From: Alkalimonas sp.
GTDB lineage: Bacteria; Pseudomonadota; Gammaproteobacteria; Enterobacterales; Alteromonadaceae
Length of the DNA stretch: 5,211 nucleotides
Assembly (NCBI GenBank): GCA_007117525.1
Contig: SKGJ01000344.1
Span: 1-5,211, forward strand
Direction of reading: 5' to 3'
Shown: in pieces, positions 1-5,211 of the stretch
Layout of the letters: the number at the start of each line of letters is the position of its first letter
Position numbering within the stretch: the first letter of the stretch is position 1
Program-made: the position numbers and the translations under genes
The notes under the pieces: model-generated
The model's database searches: none
Seen by the model: the letters and a program-made list of their open reading frames with translations, nothing else
What the model was told of the DNA's origin: nothing

Positions 1-547
1 CTGAAAAGCCACCGGACACCCCGGCAAAAGCGGCGGCAATACCCGCCAGAGGGTGACGCCCCGCGGCGTAAAAAATGACCGCACCCAACGGAATAACCAG
101 CACATAACCGGCATCCACTGCTACATGGCTTAGGACACCAACCGCAATTAACACCGGTGTCAGCAACATTTTTGGGGTGACACTCAAAATGGAGCGCAAA
201 CCAGCGTTGATAAAACCGGTGTGCTCCGAGACTCCTAAACCCAGCATGGCCACCAGCACAATGCCCAGGGGGGCAAAGGTCACAAAGGTATTGACCATGC
301 GTGAGGTAAACTCGGTTAAGGAGCTGCCTGCCAGCAAGTTGGCGATTTGAATGGACTCACCGGTTCTGGGATCGACTTCGTTGAAGCTAACACCGGACAG
401 CAACCAGGAGGCTACCCAGACAAAGACCATTAACAGGGCAAATAAAATGGCCGGATCGGGCAGTTTGTTCCCAACGACTTCAATCGCATTGAGCGCGCGA
501 TTGAGCAAGCTCTGCTTTTCAGCAGGAGCGGCTTGTGGTGTGGACAT
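1..547 (-). CDS. AbgT-family transporter, N-terminal part (cut by window edge)
   Basis: The frame starts at the ATG at 547 and stays open to the window edge, giving about 182 residues of a family usually a little over 500 long. A short polar N-terminus leads into NKLPDPAILFALLMVF (about residues 27-42), the start of a first membrane helix. Further hydrophobic segments lie near 87-105, 128-145 and 147-162. The stretches GLGVSEHTGFINAGLR (103-118) and SHVAVDAGYVLVIPLGA (140-156), followed by GRHPLAGIAAAFAGVSGG, are typical of AbgT/MtrF/YdaH transporters in the inner membrane. Family members import p-aminobenzoyl-glutamate or export p-aminobenzoate and sulfonamides; the substrate here cannot be told from this fragment. 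A purine-rich Shine-Dalgarno (AAGGAAA on the minus strand, 552-558) supports the start. The gene lies 145 bp downstream of rnt on the same strand, probably behind its own promoter. No frameshift is seen in the visible part. Confidence 0.9.
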   Translation of the reverse strand, partial: MSTPQAAPAEKQSLLNRALNAIEVVGNKLPDPAILFALLMVFVWVASWLLSGVSFNEVDPRTGESIQIANLLAGSSLTEFTSRMVNTFVTFAPLGIVLVAMLGLGVSEHTGFINAGLRSILSVTPKMLLTPVLIAVGVLSHVAVDAGYVLVIPLGAVIFYAAGRHPLAGIAAAFAGVSGGFS

Positions 548-647
548 AGTGTTTCCTTATAATTTTTATGGGGTAAGCGTGCGCCGTGTTCCCCTGCAAG
601 GTGTGTTCAGAGCAGTCTGATCCACCTTAGTCGGACAAAACTGCTTT

Positions 648-653
648 ATCATA
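648..653 (-). promoter_or_regulatory. Candidate -10 box for the AbgT-family gene
   Basis: The minus strand reads TATGAT here, five of six matches to the sigma70 -10 consensus, about 100 bp upstream of the transporter start. The hexamer 17 bp upstream (671-676, GTTTCG) is a poor -35 and lies inside the stem of the proposed rnt terminator. Inferred from sequence only. Confidence 0.3.
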
Positions 654-656
654 CAC

Positions 657-687
657 AAAAAAAATCTGGACGAAACCGCTGTTTCGC
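657..687 (-). terminator. Possible Rho-independent terminator after rnt
   Basis: On the minus strand, just after the rnt stop codon, CGAAAC-AGCG-GTTTCG forms a perfect 6-bp stem with a 4-nt loop (671-686), extendable by one G-U pair. It is followed by TCCAGA and then eight consecutive T (657-664). The position and order suit a terminator for rnt. The six-base gap between stem and T-tract and the modest stem GC content make it a weak one. Confidence 0.45.
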
Positions 688-692
688 TTTGC

Positions 693-1352
693 TCAGGCTG
701 AAGTTGTTTCGTTTTCAGTGATCGGAGCAGTCAGGGGCCAGCCCCCTAATTGCTGCCAGCGATTGACGATGTAGCAAAAAAGCTCGGCAGTGCGCTCGGT
801 ATCGTACAGGGCGCTGTGCGCTTCTTTGTCGTTGAACTCAATGCCCGCTGCTTTGCAGGCTTTGGATAACACCGTTTGCCCCAGCGCCAGGGCAGAGAGG
901 CTGGTGGTATCAAAAGAAACAAACGGATGGAAGGGATTGCGTTTTAAGTTGATCCGTTGGCAAGCTGCATTGAAGAAGCCTTGATCAAAAGCGGCGTTGT
1001 GCGCCACGATAACCGAGCGTTGGCAGCCGGCTGCTTTTTGTGCTTTGCGCACGGCTTTGCAAATCTCGGTGATGGCTTCACGTTCCGGCACGGCGCCGCG
1101 CAATGGCTGATACGGATCAATGCCATTAAAGGCCAGGGCACTGGCTTCGATGTTGGCACCCACAAAAGGCTCGACATGAAAATGCAAGGTTTGTAGGGGC
1201 TTTAGCTGTCCTTGCTCATCCATGGTGACCAAGGTGGCGGCAATCTCCAGCAGGGCATCGGTGCTGGCATTAAAACCGGCTGTTTCAATATCAATGACCA
1301 CCGGGTAGTAACCCCGAAAGCGTTGTGCCAGCAAAGAAGTTGGTTGTGTCAT
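693..1352 (-). CDS. rnt: Ribonuclease T (DEDDh 3'-5' exoribonuclease)
   Basis: A 219-residue protein closely similar to E. coli RNase T as I recall it, and of nearly the same length. This homodimeric cytoplasmic exonuclease trims the 3' CCA end of tRNA (end turnover) and matures 5S, 23S and other small stable RNAs. All DEDDh catalytic residues are visible: D21 and E23 in [13 protein letters not shown]123 in AHNAAFDQ, and H179 and D184 in [12 protein letters not shown]. Family blocks [28 protein letters not shown] and [11 protein letters not shown] are also present. I chose the ATG at 1352 because it begins [17 protein letters not shown], matching the family N-terminus, and has AGCAGG (1360-1365) seven bases upstream. 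The frame is open up to an ATG at 1433, but those 27 extra residues do not resemble RNase T. The gene is divergent from motY and is followed by a possible terminator. The short C-terminal tail after GGWPL is variable in the family. Confidence 0.97.
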   Translation of the reverse strand: MTQPTSLLAQRFRGYYPVVIDIETAGFNASTDALLEIAATLVTMDEQGQLKPLQTLHFHVEPFVGANIEASALAFNGIDPYQPLRGAVPEREAITEICKAVRKAQKAAGCQRSVIVAHNAAFDQGFFNAACQRINLKRNPFHPFVSFDTTSLSALALGQTVLSKACKAAGIEFNDKEAHSALYDTERTAELFCYIVNRWQQLGGWPLTAPITENETTSA

Positions 1353-1361
1353 GAAGTTGCC

Positions 1362-1370
1362 TGCTATGAT
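1362..1370 (+). promoter_or_regulatory. Candidate extended -10 promoter for motY
   Basis: The plus strand reads TGCTATGAT: an extended -10 TGN plus TATGAT (five of six to consensus), with TTGTGT 15 bp upstream as a poor -35. Transcription would begin near 1377, giving a motY leader of about 90 nt. The site overlaps the rnt Shine-Dalgarno on the other strand. Vibrio motY is known to use a flagellar sigma28 promoter, and no convincing sigma28 site was found here, so this call is tentative. Confidence 0.3.
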
Positions 1371-1379
1371 GAAAGGCCT

Positions 1380-1388
1380 AGTATGCCA
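1380..1388 (-). promoter_or_regulatory. Candidate extended -10 promoter for rnt
   Basis: The minus strand reads TGGCATACT: an extended -10 TGN followed by CATACT (four of six to TATAAT), 28 bp upstream of the rnt start. I see no good -35 hexamer 16-18 bp further upstream. This is a weak sequence-only prediction. Confidence 0.25.
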
Positions 1389-1423
1389 AAAAACGACGGG
1401 CAGATCTCGTCCCGGCATGGTGT

Positions 1424-1433
1424 TTGCTAGCAA
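1424..1433. repeat. Perfect 10-bp palindrome in the rnt/motY intergenic region
   Basis: TTGCTAGCAA is its own reverse complement and sits 33 bp upstream of the motY start codon, between the two divergent genes. It could be an operator half-site pair or a chance palindrome; nothing in the sequence names a regulator. Confidence 0.3.
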
Positions 1434-1466
1434 TTTAGTCAGATTGGTTTCCAGAGGTTTTGCCTT

Positions 1467-2342
1467 ATGCGGTCTTGGCCCTTCATGCTGTTTTTACTGC
1501 TGTGCAGCTCACTGTTGTCTGCCGGGCAAAGTTATATCCGGCAATATTCTGCCGCTCTGGAGCAGTCGGAGTGGCATTTAAAGCACAACAACCCTCTGCG
1601 CTGTGAAATCAGCCATCCTATCCCAGGCTTTGGTGAAGCGGTATTCTTAAGTGAAGCAGGCAAGGCCAGCGATTTGTGGTTTGAGTTAAAAATGCTGCAA
1701 CAGCCGGATGCTTACGATTTGGCCGAAGTGCTGTCGTTACCACCGCGCTGGCGTCCGGGCGAGCAGCCGCGGGCTATTACCAATATGCGCCTGTTGAAAC
1801 AGTTTGATGGCGACTTGCCCAAAGAGTCGGCCTGGGCCATGTTGCATGAGCTGGAGCGGGGCTATCAGCCGACTTTTTATTTTTCGGACTGGTACCGGCC
1901 CGATAACAAGGTGGTGGCCAGTTTGAATCCGGTGCAGTTTCCACCTGTGTATCAGGCGTTTAATCAGTGCATCGCCAATTTACTGCCGTATCAGTTTGAT
2001 GACATTGCTTTTACGGTGCTGAGCTATGAAGTGGGCGGCGATCAGTTAACCCGGGAATCCAGGCGGCGCTTAGCGGCCATTGCCGAATACCTGAAGCACG
2101 ACGATGCCATCGAAGTGGTGCAGATCCAGGGGCATACCGACACCTGGGGCGGGCGTTGGATGAATGAAGAGCTCTCGGTGCGACGTGCTGAGAAAGTAAA
2201 ACGCTTTTTTGTACAGGCAGGTTTGCCGGAAGAGCGCATTGAAGTTGAAGGCTTTGGCCAGCGCCGAAATGTGGCGCCGAACCAACGGGTGCAGGACAGA
2301 GCAACCAACCGCCGGGTGGTGGTGCAGATGAATCGGCCTTAG
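1467..2342 (+). CDS. motY: Flagellar motor T-ring protein MotY (OmpA-like C-terminus)
   Basis: A 291-residue exported protein, close to the 293 residues of Vibrio MotY. In Vibrio, MotY is a periplasmic protein that with MotX forms the T-ring around the polar flagellar basal body and holds the PomA/PomB stator in place. A signal peptide is clear: MRS, a hydrophobic core (about 5-18), then cleavage near SAG-QSYIR (20/21). The MotY-specific N-terminal domain follows, with [13 protein letters not shown] (48-60), LPPRWRPGE (91-99), LLKQFDGD (109-116) and [10 protein letters not shown] (166-175). C46 and C168 match the two cysteines that form the structural disulfide in Vibrio MotY. The C-terminal OmpA/MotB peptidoglycan-binding domain spans about 178-290, with GHTD at 222-225, LSVRRAEKV at 236-244 and NRRVVV at 281-286. 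The ATG has AGAGG (1453-1457) nine bases upstream. The gene is divergent from rnt and overlaps the next gene tail-to-tail by 4 bp. MotX and the stators are not in the window, so the coupling ion cannot be judged. Confidence 0.95.
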   Translation: MRSWPFMLFLLLCSSLLSAGQSYIRQYSAALEQSEWHLKHNNPLRCEISHPIPGFGEAVFLSEAGKASDLWFELKMLQQPDAYDLAEVLSLPPRWRPGEQPRAITNMRLLKQFDGDLPKESAWAMLHELERGYQPTFYFSDWYRPDNKVVASLNPVQFPPVYQAFNQCIANLLPYQFDDIAFTVLSYEVGGDQLTRESRRRLAAIAEYLKHDDAIEVVQIQGHTDTWGGRWMNEELSVRRAEKVKRFFVQAGLPEERIEVEGFGQRRNVAPNQRVQDRATNRRVVVQMNRP

Positions 2343-2695
2343 TCGTGGCGTGCTTGCACCATTAAGTCGACCTGACGCCAGTCACGCTGTTCTGAGATAA
2401 TAATCCGAAGCACTTGTTCGCCGTGTTGGCCGCTGCTGTGGTAATGCAGTTCAAGTTGACCATAGCGGTTACGTTCGGTCAGCGGTTGTCCCAACTGTTC
2501 CAGATAGAGTTGCTTTATTTGCTGTTGGCTTTCACGACTAAAGTAACTGAGCACGGCCGGCAGTTTGTCATCCAAACGAGCGAACTCTCTGGCATCGGCT
2601 GGCTTTGGCCACTGGTTGAAATCGACCGTAGCAAAAGCGATGGATGCCGGTAAAATCAGCAGGCTCAGGCTAAGCAGTAACTTGAAAGTGCGCAT
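2339..2695 (-). CDS. Small exported protein of unknown function
   Basis: I do not recognise this 118-residue protein. Residues 1-22 form a convincing Sec signal peptide: MRTFK, the hydrophobic core LLLSLSLLILP, then an AFA cleavage site before TVDF. The mature part of about 96 residues is hydrophilic and probably periplasmic, with no cysteine, no lipobox and no further membrane segment. It contains FNQWPKPADAREF (26-38), a likely helical QQQIKQLYLEQLG stretch (57-69), and a beta-like end with LELHYHSSG (81-89), QVLRIIISEQ (94-103) and VDLMVQARH (109-117). The ATG at 2695 is preceded by AGGA (2703-2706) at seven bases, which decides between it and the out-of-frame ATG at 2699. The stop codon overlaps the motY stop on the other strand. 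It lies about 100 bp downstream of the receiver genes on the same strand and could be a separate unit. The signal peptide, ribosome site and normal codon use argue for a real gene; the function is open. Confidence 0.8.
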   Translation of the reverse strand: MRTFKLLLSLSLLILPASIAFATVDFNQWPKPADAREFARLDDKLPAVLSYFSRESQQQIKQLYLEQLGQPLTERNRYGQLELHYHSSGQHGEQVLRIIISEQRDWRQVDLMVQARHD

Positions 2696-2725
2696 GCATT
2701 TTTCCTATGTTTATCAAGCGGGTAC

Positions 2726-2735
2726 AGTGGCCACT
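2726..2735. repeat. Perfect 10-bp palindrome upstream of the exported-protein gene
   Basis: AGTGGCCACT is self-complementary and lies 31 bp upstream of the exported-protein start codon, where an operator could be placed. It is directly followed by the overlapping palindrome ACTAGT (2733-2738). Chance occurrence cannot be excluded. Confidence 0.25.
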
Positions 2736-2754
2736 AGTCGGGCAAATCATTTTA

Positions 2755-2779
2755 AGCTTATCACCAGTCTTGATTAGCT
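2755..2779 (-). terminator. Imperfect hairpin after the receiver genes, possible weak terminator
   Basis: The arms AGCTTATCA (2755-2763) and TGATTAGCT (2771-2779) pair at eight of nine positions around a 7-nt loop, starting 17 bp past the single-domain receiver stop. On the minus strand the stem is followed by TAAAATGATTT, which is AT-rich but not a proper T-tract. The stem itself is AT-rich. It may attenuate transcription into the exported-protein gene, or be a regulatory inverted repeat. Confidence 0.3.
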
Positions 2780-2795
2780 GCCAGTTTCTTCTGCA

Positions 2796-3197
2796 TCAGC
2801 TTTCCTTGTATCGTTCGTACAACCGCAAAGCGGCTAAAATCTTGTCGCCGGTAAAAGGTTTGACGATAAAGCTGGCGGCACCATCGGCGATGCTCTGCTT
2901 GACGTTATCCAGGGTGCTGACGCCACTGACCATCACCACAAAGCAATCCGGCTTCAGGGCCTTAAACTTCTTTAGCAACTCCAGGCCGGAAGCATCTGGC
3001 AGCTCAATATCCAAAAAAACGATGCCAGGCAATTGCAGGCTGAATAAGTCCATGGCTGCCGAGGCCTTGCTGGCGTTGAAAAAGGTAAAGCTTTTGTATT
3101 TCACCTTACCACTCTGGCATATCGCCATGATGTTATTGCGCAGCAGCTGCCTGGTATAGTCGACATCATCCACCAAAAGAACTTTCTGCTCAGCCAT
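2796..3197 (-). CDS. Single-domain response regulator (CheY-like receiver)
   Basis: A 133-residue protein that is one receiver domain with no output domain. The phosphorylation site is complete: acidic pair D10/D11 in VLLVDDVDYTR, phospho-acceptor D63 in IVFLDIELPDASG, switch residue S91 in VVMVSG, K113-P114 in FIVKPF, and aromatic switch residue F110. Family knowledge: such proteins act by docking to a partner (as CheY does on the flagellar motor) or as phosphate carriers in a relay. Its start overlaps the upstream REC-HPt gene by 8 bp. The Shine-Dalgarno GGAGGTGA (minus strand, 3201-3208) is fully complementary to the 16S rRNA tail, lies inside the upstream coding region, and is well spaced, so translation is probably coupled and strong. 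The likely phosphodonor is the HPt domain of that neighbour; this is inference. It is not clearly CheY itself, since no other chemotaxis gene is near. Confidence 0.93.
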   Translation of the reverse strand: MAEQKVLLVDDVDYTRQLLRNNIMAICQSGKVKYKSFTFFNASKASAAMDLFSLQLPGIVFLDIELPDASGLELLKKFKALKPDCFVVMVSGVSTLDNVKQSIADGAASFIVKPFTGDKILAALRLYERYKES

Positions 3198-3819
3198 CGT
3201 TCACCTCCGACAGCAAGGCAAAGAGTTGTCTGAGTCGCGCTTCTATCGCTGTGGCGGAGGCACGATGCTGGAGTTCTGCTTGCAGTTGATCGGCCTGCTC
3301 GCTGATGGCAGGGTAGCCAAAACTGCCGGCTGAGCCTTTTAACTTATGACTGAGTCGTTGCAGCTCCTGCCAGTTTTGCTGCTCAAAGCTGGCCTGCATC
3401 TGCTGATGCAGGTCGGTCAGACTGTTTATAAACTGCTGCCGCAGCTCCGGCGCAACCACCAGCTCGGTTGGTGCTTTGGGTTGATGTTGTTGCAACAAAG
3501 CTCGTAAATCTGTCTCTTGCAGCGGTTTTGTCAGCACAGCAGTAAAGCCTGTGGTGTCTACCTTGTCGGCAGACATGGCGTAAATGGGGCGCTCGTAACC
3601 GAGCTGACGCAGCATCGTCATGGCCTGAATACCATCGCAGACTGGCATTTGAATGTCCATCAGCAGCACATCGTAGTCATAGCTTAGTGCCAGGCGAACC
3701 GCGTCCTCGCCATTGGCGACGGCAATCACCTCAGCGCCGAGCGACTCACATTGCAGCTGCAGCAGCTGGCGTAAAAAATCGTCATCCTCGGCCAGGATCA
3801 GGCGCACAGTATTCGTCAT
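3190..3819 (-). CDS. Receiver-HPt phosphorelay protein (REC-HPt)
   Basis: A 209-residue cytoplasmic protein with two phosphorelay domains and no kinase or DNA-binding part. The N-terminal receiver (about 5-115) has acidic residues in ILAEDDDF (E11-D13), phospho-acceptor D55 in VLLMDIQMPVCDGI, S83 in YAMSAD and K98-P99 in LTKPL. The stretch between S83 and K98 is about seven residues shorter than in typical hybrid-kinase receivers, so helix alpha4 seems reduced. The C-terminal HPt domain (about 122-205) carries the phospho-histidine H158 in LSHKLKGSAGSFGY, then the helical EQADQLQAELQ. I place the start at the ATG at 3819 because AGGAG (3828-3832) is eight bases away; an in-frame TTG at 3825 would be only two bases from it. 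The gene is 54 bp downstream of mnmC and overlaps the next receiver by 8 bp. A plausible flow is unknown kinase to D55 to H158 to D63 of the neighbour, but the direction is unproven. Confidence 0.93.
   Translation of the reverse strand: MTNTVRLILAEDDDFLRQLLQLQCESLGAEVIAVANGEDAVRLALSYDYDVLLMDIQMPVCDGIQAMTMLRQLGYERPIYAMSADKVDTTGFTAVLTKPLQETDLRALLQQHQPKAPTELVVAPELRQQFINSLTDLHQQMQASFEQQNWQELQRLSHKLKGSAGSFGYPAISEQADQLQAELQHRASATAIEARLRQLFALLSEVNDG
3201..3208 (-). promoter_or_regulatory. Full-length Shine-Dalgarno for the single-domain receiver
   Basis: GGAGGTGA on the minus strand matches the anti-Shine-Dalgarno over eight bases, much longer than the other ribosome sites in the window. It lies within the last codons of the REC-HPt gene, with six bases from GGAGG to the next start. 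It fixes that start and suggests the single receiver is made in excess over REC-HPt. Confidence 0.75.
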
Positions 3820-3839
3820 TGGCAATTCTCCTGAGCGAT

Positions 3840-3861
3840 GCTGCAGTTAAAAAAGTGCAGC
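3840..3861. repeat. Inverted repeat between mnmC and the REC-HPt gene
   Basis: GCTGCA and TGCAGC form a perfect 6-bp stem around a 10-nt loop, in the 54-bp gap between the two same-strand genes. On the transcribed (minus) strand a run of six T lies in the loop rather than after the stem, so this is not a standard terminator. It may be a weak attenuator, or transcription may simply run through from mnmC. Confidence 0.3.
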
Positions 3862-3873
3862 TGTTGTATCACC

Positions 3874-5211
3874 TTAGCTCTGATAACGGCTGGCATGCAA
3901 GGCCTGCTGCCAGTTTTTGGGCAAAGGGCTGGGCTCTTTCAGCAAATCTGCGGCCATGGCCTCGGCCAACAGTGGCGCAAACAGCAGTCCTCGCGCGCCA
4001 AGCCCAGTCAGTACCTGCAGCTTTTGGCCGGCCTTGTGCCATTGGCCTGACAGTGGTAAATGGTCTGGTACTGTGGCCCGGACGCCAGCTCTGGACTCCA
4101 CTACCGATAGCCCTTGGAGCCAACCAGGTTGCTCTAAACTCTGCTGGGCCAGCTCCAGATTGGCGGCATCATCAGCCGCTAGCCATTCATCGGTGCTGCG
4201 GCTTCGGTCAAACGTCGCCCCAAGGGCCTGCAACCCTTGCCAGGCTGGTGTAATGTAGCCTTTATGACACAGCACGGTTTTAAGAGCACTCAGTGATGCA
4301 GACTCAACATAACTGACCTGGCCGCGGATCCCCCGCAGTGGTAAGGGCGCCTCCGGCAGCAAGGCATTGCTTTGCGCGCCTGCAGCGATAATCAGTTGGT
4401 CGACCTGCTGTGTCGGATGCTTGCTGCTGTGCAGTAGCCAACCAGTTGCGCTTTTTTCCAGCCGCTCGACCGGCCAGTGGTAATAAATACGACAGCCTGG
4501 TTGCTCCGTCAACCAGGCTGCTGCCGTCTGGCAAAACTTCTGTGGGCTAAGCCAGCCAGCATTGGGGTACCAGATAGCATCAAACGGCAGCGATAGCCCG
4601 GCACAGCGACTGGCGCTGTCGGCATCAAGCGGTTGCACCAAGTTTTCGGGCCAGTGCTGCGCCAGTTTCTGCAGCCGGCTTTGCAGCTGCGAAGTGCAGG
4701 CCTGGTGCAGCACGCCACACCAATCCAGCGGAAAGTCCAAGCAAGACTGCCAGCGGGTAAAAAAGGCGCGTGAGAAGCCAAAACAGCTGGCCTGAATCAG
4801 GCTGGGCAGCGTCATTTCTGCATGCAGATTTGGATAAAGGGCGCCCTGGCGATTTTTGGACGCCCCTAATCCCAATTGCTCATCGGCACAAAAGAGCTGC
4901 ACCCGGGCTCCTTTTTGTAGCAAAGCCAGAGTTAAACAAATGGCGGCGATGCCACCACCGACAATGCTGAATTCAGCGGCAGCGGCCGTATCTTTAGCTT
5001 GGGTCGCTTGTGCTTGAGTCGCTGAAGCTTGACCATCAAAGCGGGCGGTCAACATGTCACGCTTGCGACCAAATCCTTTCACTTTTTGCACCTCAAAGCC
5101 CGCGGCAAGCAAACCCCGTTTGACGATACCGGCAGCGGTGAAGGTGGCCACCGTGGTGCCTGTGGTACTGTGGCGCGTTAATTCGACGAACAAGGCTTCT
5201 TGCCACATATC
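3874..5211 (-). CDS. mnmC: tRNA mnm5s2U bifunctional enzyme MnmC, C-terminal part (cut by window edge)
   Basis: The frame is open from the window edge to TAA at 3874: 445 residues of a protein that is 668 long in E. coli. MnmC finishes 5-methylaminomethyl-2-thiouridine at tRNA wobble position 34. Its FAD domain removes the carboxymethyl group of cmnm5, and its SAM-dependent domain methylates the resulting nm5. Residues here are counted from the DMWQEA methionine at 5208. The end of the methyltransferase domain (1-58) shows VATFTAAGIVKRGL and KGFGRKRDML. An Ala/Gln/Thr-rich linker (60-78) follows. The FAD oxidoreductase has the dinucleotide motif SIVGGGIAA (81-89), GASKNRQGALYPNL (115-128), LDWCGVLHQ, YPNAGWLSP, GVRATVPDHLP (375-385) and TGLGARGLLFAPLLAE (401-416). 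Compared with my memory of E. coli MnmC, the loop between DHLP and the last motif is roughly 30 residues shorter and the C-terminus differs, so this is a compact version. No frameshift is seen. The methionine at 5208 is internal, not the start. Confidence 0.95.
   Translation of the reverse strand, partial: DMWQEALFVELTRHSTTGTTVATFTAAGIVKRGLLAAGFEVQKVKGFGRKRDMLTARFDGQASATQAQATQAKDTAAAAEFSIVGGGIAAICLTLALLQKGARVQLFCADEQLGLGASKNRQGALYPNLHAEMTLPSLIQASCFGFSRAFFTRWQSCLDFPLDWCGVLHQACTSQLQSRLQKLAQHWPENLVQPLDADSASRCAGLSLPFDAIWYPNAGWLSPQKFCQTAAAWLTEQPGCRIYYHWPVERLEKSATGWLLHSSKHPTQQVDQLIIAAGAQSNALLPEAPLPLRGIRGQVSYVESASLSALKTVLCHKGYITPAWQGLQALGATFDRSRSTDEWLAADDAANLELAQQSLEQPGWLQGLSVVESRAGVRATVPDHLPLSGQWHKAGQKLQVLTGLGARGLLFAPLLAEAMAADLLKEPSPLPKNWQQALHASRYQS
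4997..5023 (-). repeat. 15-bp-period direct repeat in the MnmC interdomain linker
   Basis: On the plus strand GCTTGGGTCGCT (4997-5008) recurs as GCTTGAGTCGCT (5012-5023), 11 of 12 bases matching at a 15-bp period. In frame it encodes two ATQA units in SATQAQATQAK, in the flexible link between the methyltransferase and FAD domains. Keeping the period a multiple of three lets the linker change length without a frameshift. Confidence 0.6.

Noticed and set aside
351..620. 89-residue open frame on the plus strand over the transporter start
   Set aside because: It is antisense to a well-supported AbgT-family gene, and its product resembles no protein I know.
1366..1392. sigma28-type promoter for motY
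   Set aside because: GCCAAAAA matches six of eight bases of the -10, but the -35 position reads ATGA instead of TAAA, so the match is not credible.
1353..1433. Longer N-terminus for rnt from the ATG at 1433
   Set aside because: The extra 27 residues do not match RNase T, while the ATG at 1352 has a ribosome site and the family N-terminus.
2042..2308. Several minus-strand open frames within the OmpA-like end of motY
   Set aside because: They are shadow frames opposite a strongly conserved domain and show no domain or credible start.
3820..3825. TTG start two codons upstream of the REC-HPt ATG
   Set aside because: It would lie only two bases from AGGAG, too close for initiation; the ATG at 3819 is at eight bases.
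3687..4253. 188-residue open frame on the plus strand across the mnmC/REC-HPt junction
   Set aside because: It is antisense to two clear genes. Its Arg/Pro/Ala-rich translation is typical of a shadow frame.
1..5211. Mobile element, CRISPR array, tRNA or rRNA
   Set aside because: No transposase or integrase, no regularly spaced repeats, no terminal inverted repeats with target duplications and no tRNA-like cloverleaf were seen by eye on either strand.

Overview
The window reads as ordinary chromosomal DNA of a motile gammaproteobacterium, most likely in or near the Alteromonadales (Rheinheimera, Alishewanella or Shewanella-like). This is an inference from a close RNase T, a Vibrio-type MotY, a fused MnmC and a moderate GC content; no rRNA or other taxonomic marker is present. 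There is no insertion sequence, phage gene, CRISPR array or tRNA.

Layout, left to right. (1) 1-547, minus: the N-terminal part of an AbgT-family transporter, cut by the window edge. (2) 693-1352, minus: rnt (RNase T), complete. (3) 1467-2342, plus: motY, the flagellar T-ring stator-support protein, divergent from rnt. (4) 2339-2695, minus: a small exported protein of unknown function, convergent with motY and overlapping it by 4 bp at the stop codons. (5) 3190-3819 and 2796-3197, minus: a receiver-HPt protein followed by a single-domain receiver, overlapping by 8 bp and probably translationally coupled. (6) 3874-5211, minus: the C-terminal two thirds of mnmC, a bifunctional tRNA wobble-uridine modification enzyme, cut by the right edge.

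How the genes fit together. Only motY is on the plus strand. The rnt/motY pair shares a 114-bp divergent intergenic region. The two receiver genes look like one transcription unit. They may be read together with mnmC, because the 54-bp gap holds only an imperfect hairpin and no clear terminator. They supply a receiver, a phosphotransfer histidine and a second receiver, but no sensor kinase and no DNA-binding or enzymatic output, so their kinase partner and target must lie elsewhere. Closeness to motY makes a role in flagellar or chemotactic control conceivable but unproven.

The most interesting items are this orphan REC-HPt/REC phosphorelay pair, whose first receiver appears to lack part of the alpha4 region, and the unrecognised exported protein tail-to-tail with motY. 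No clearly new system is visible.
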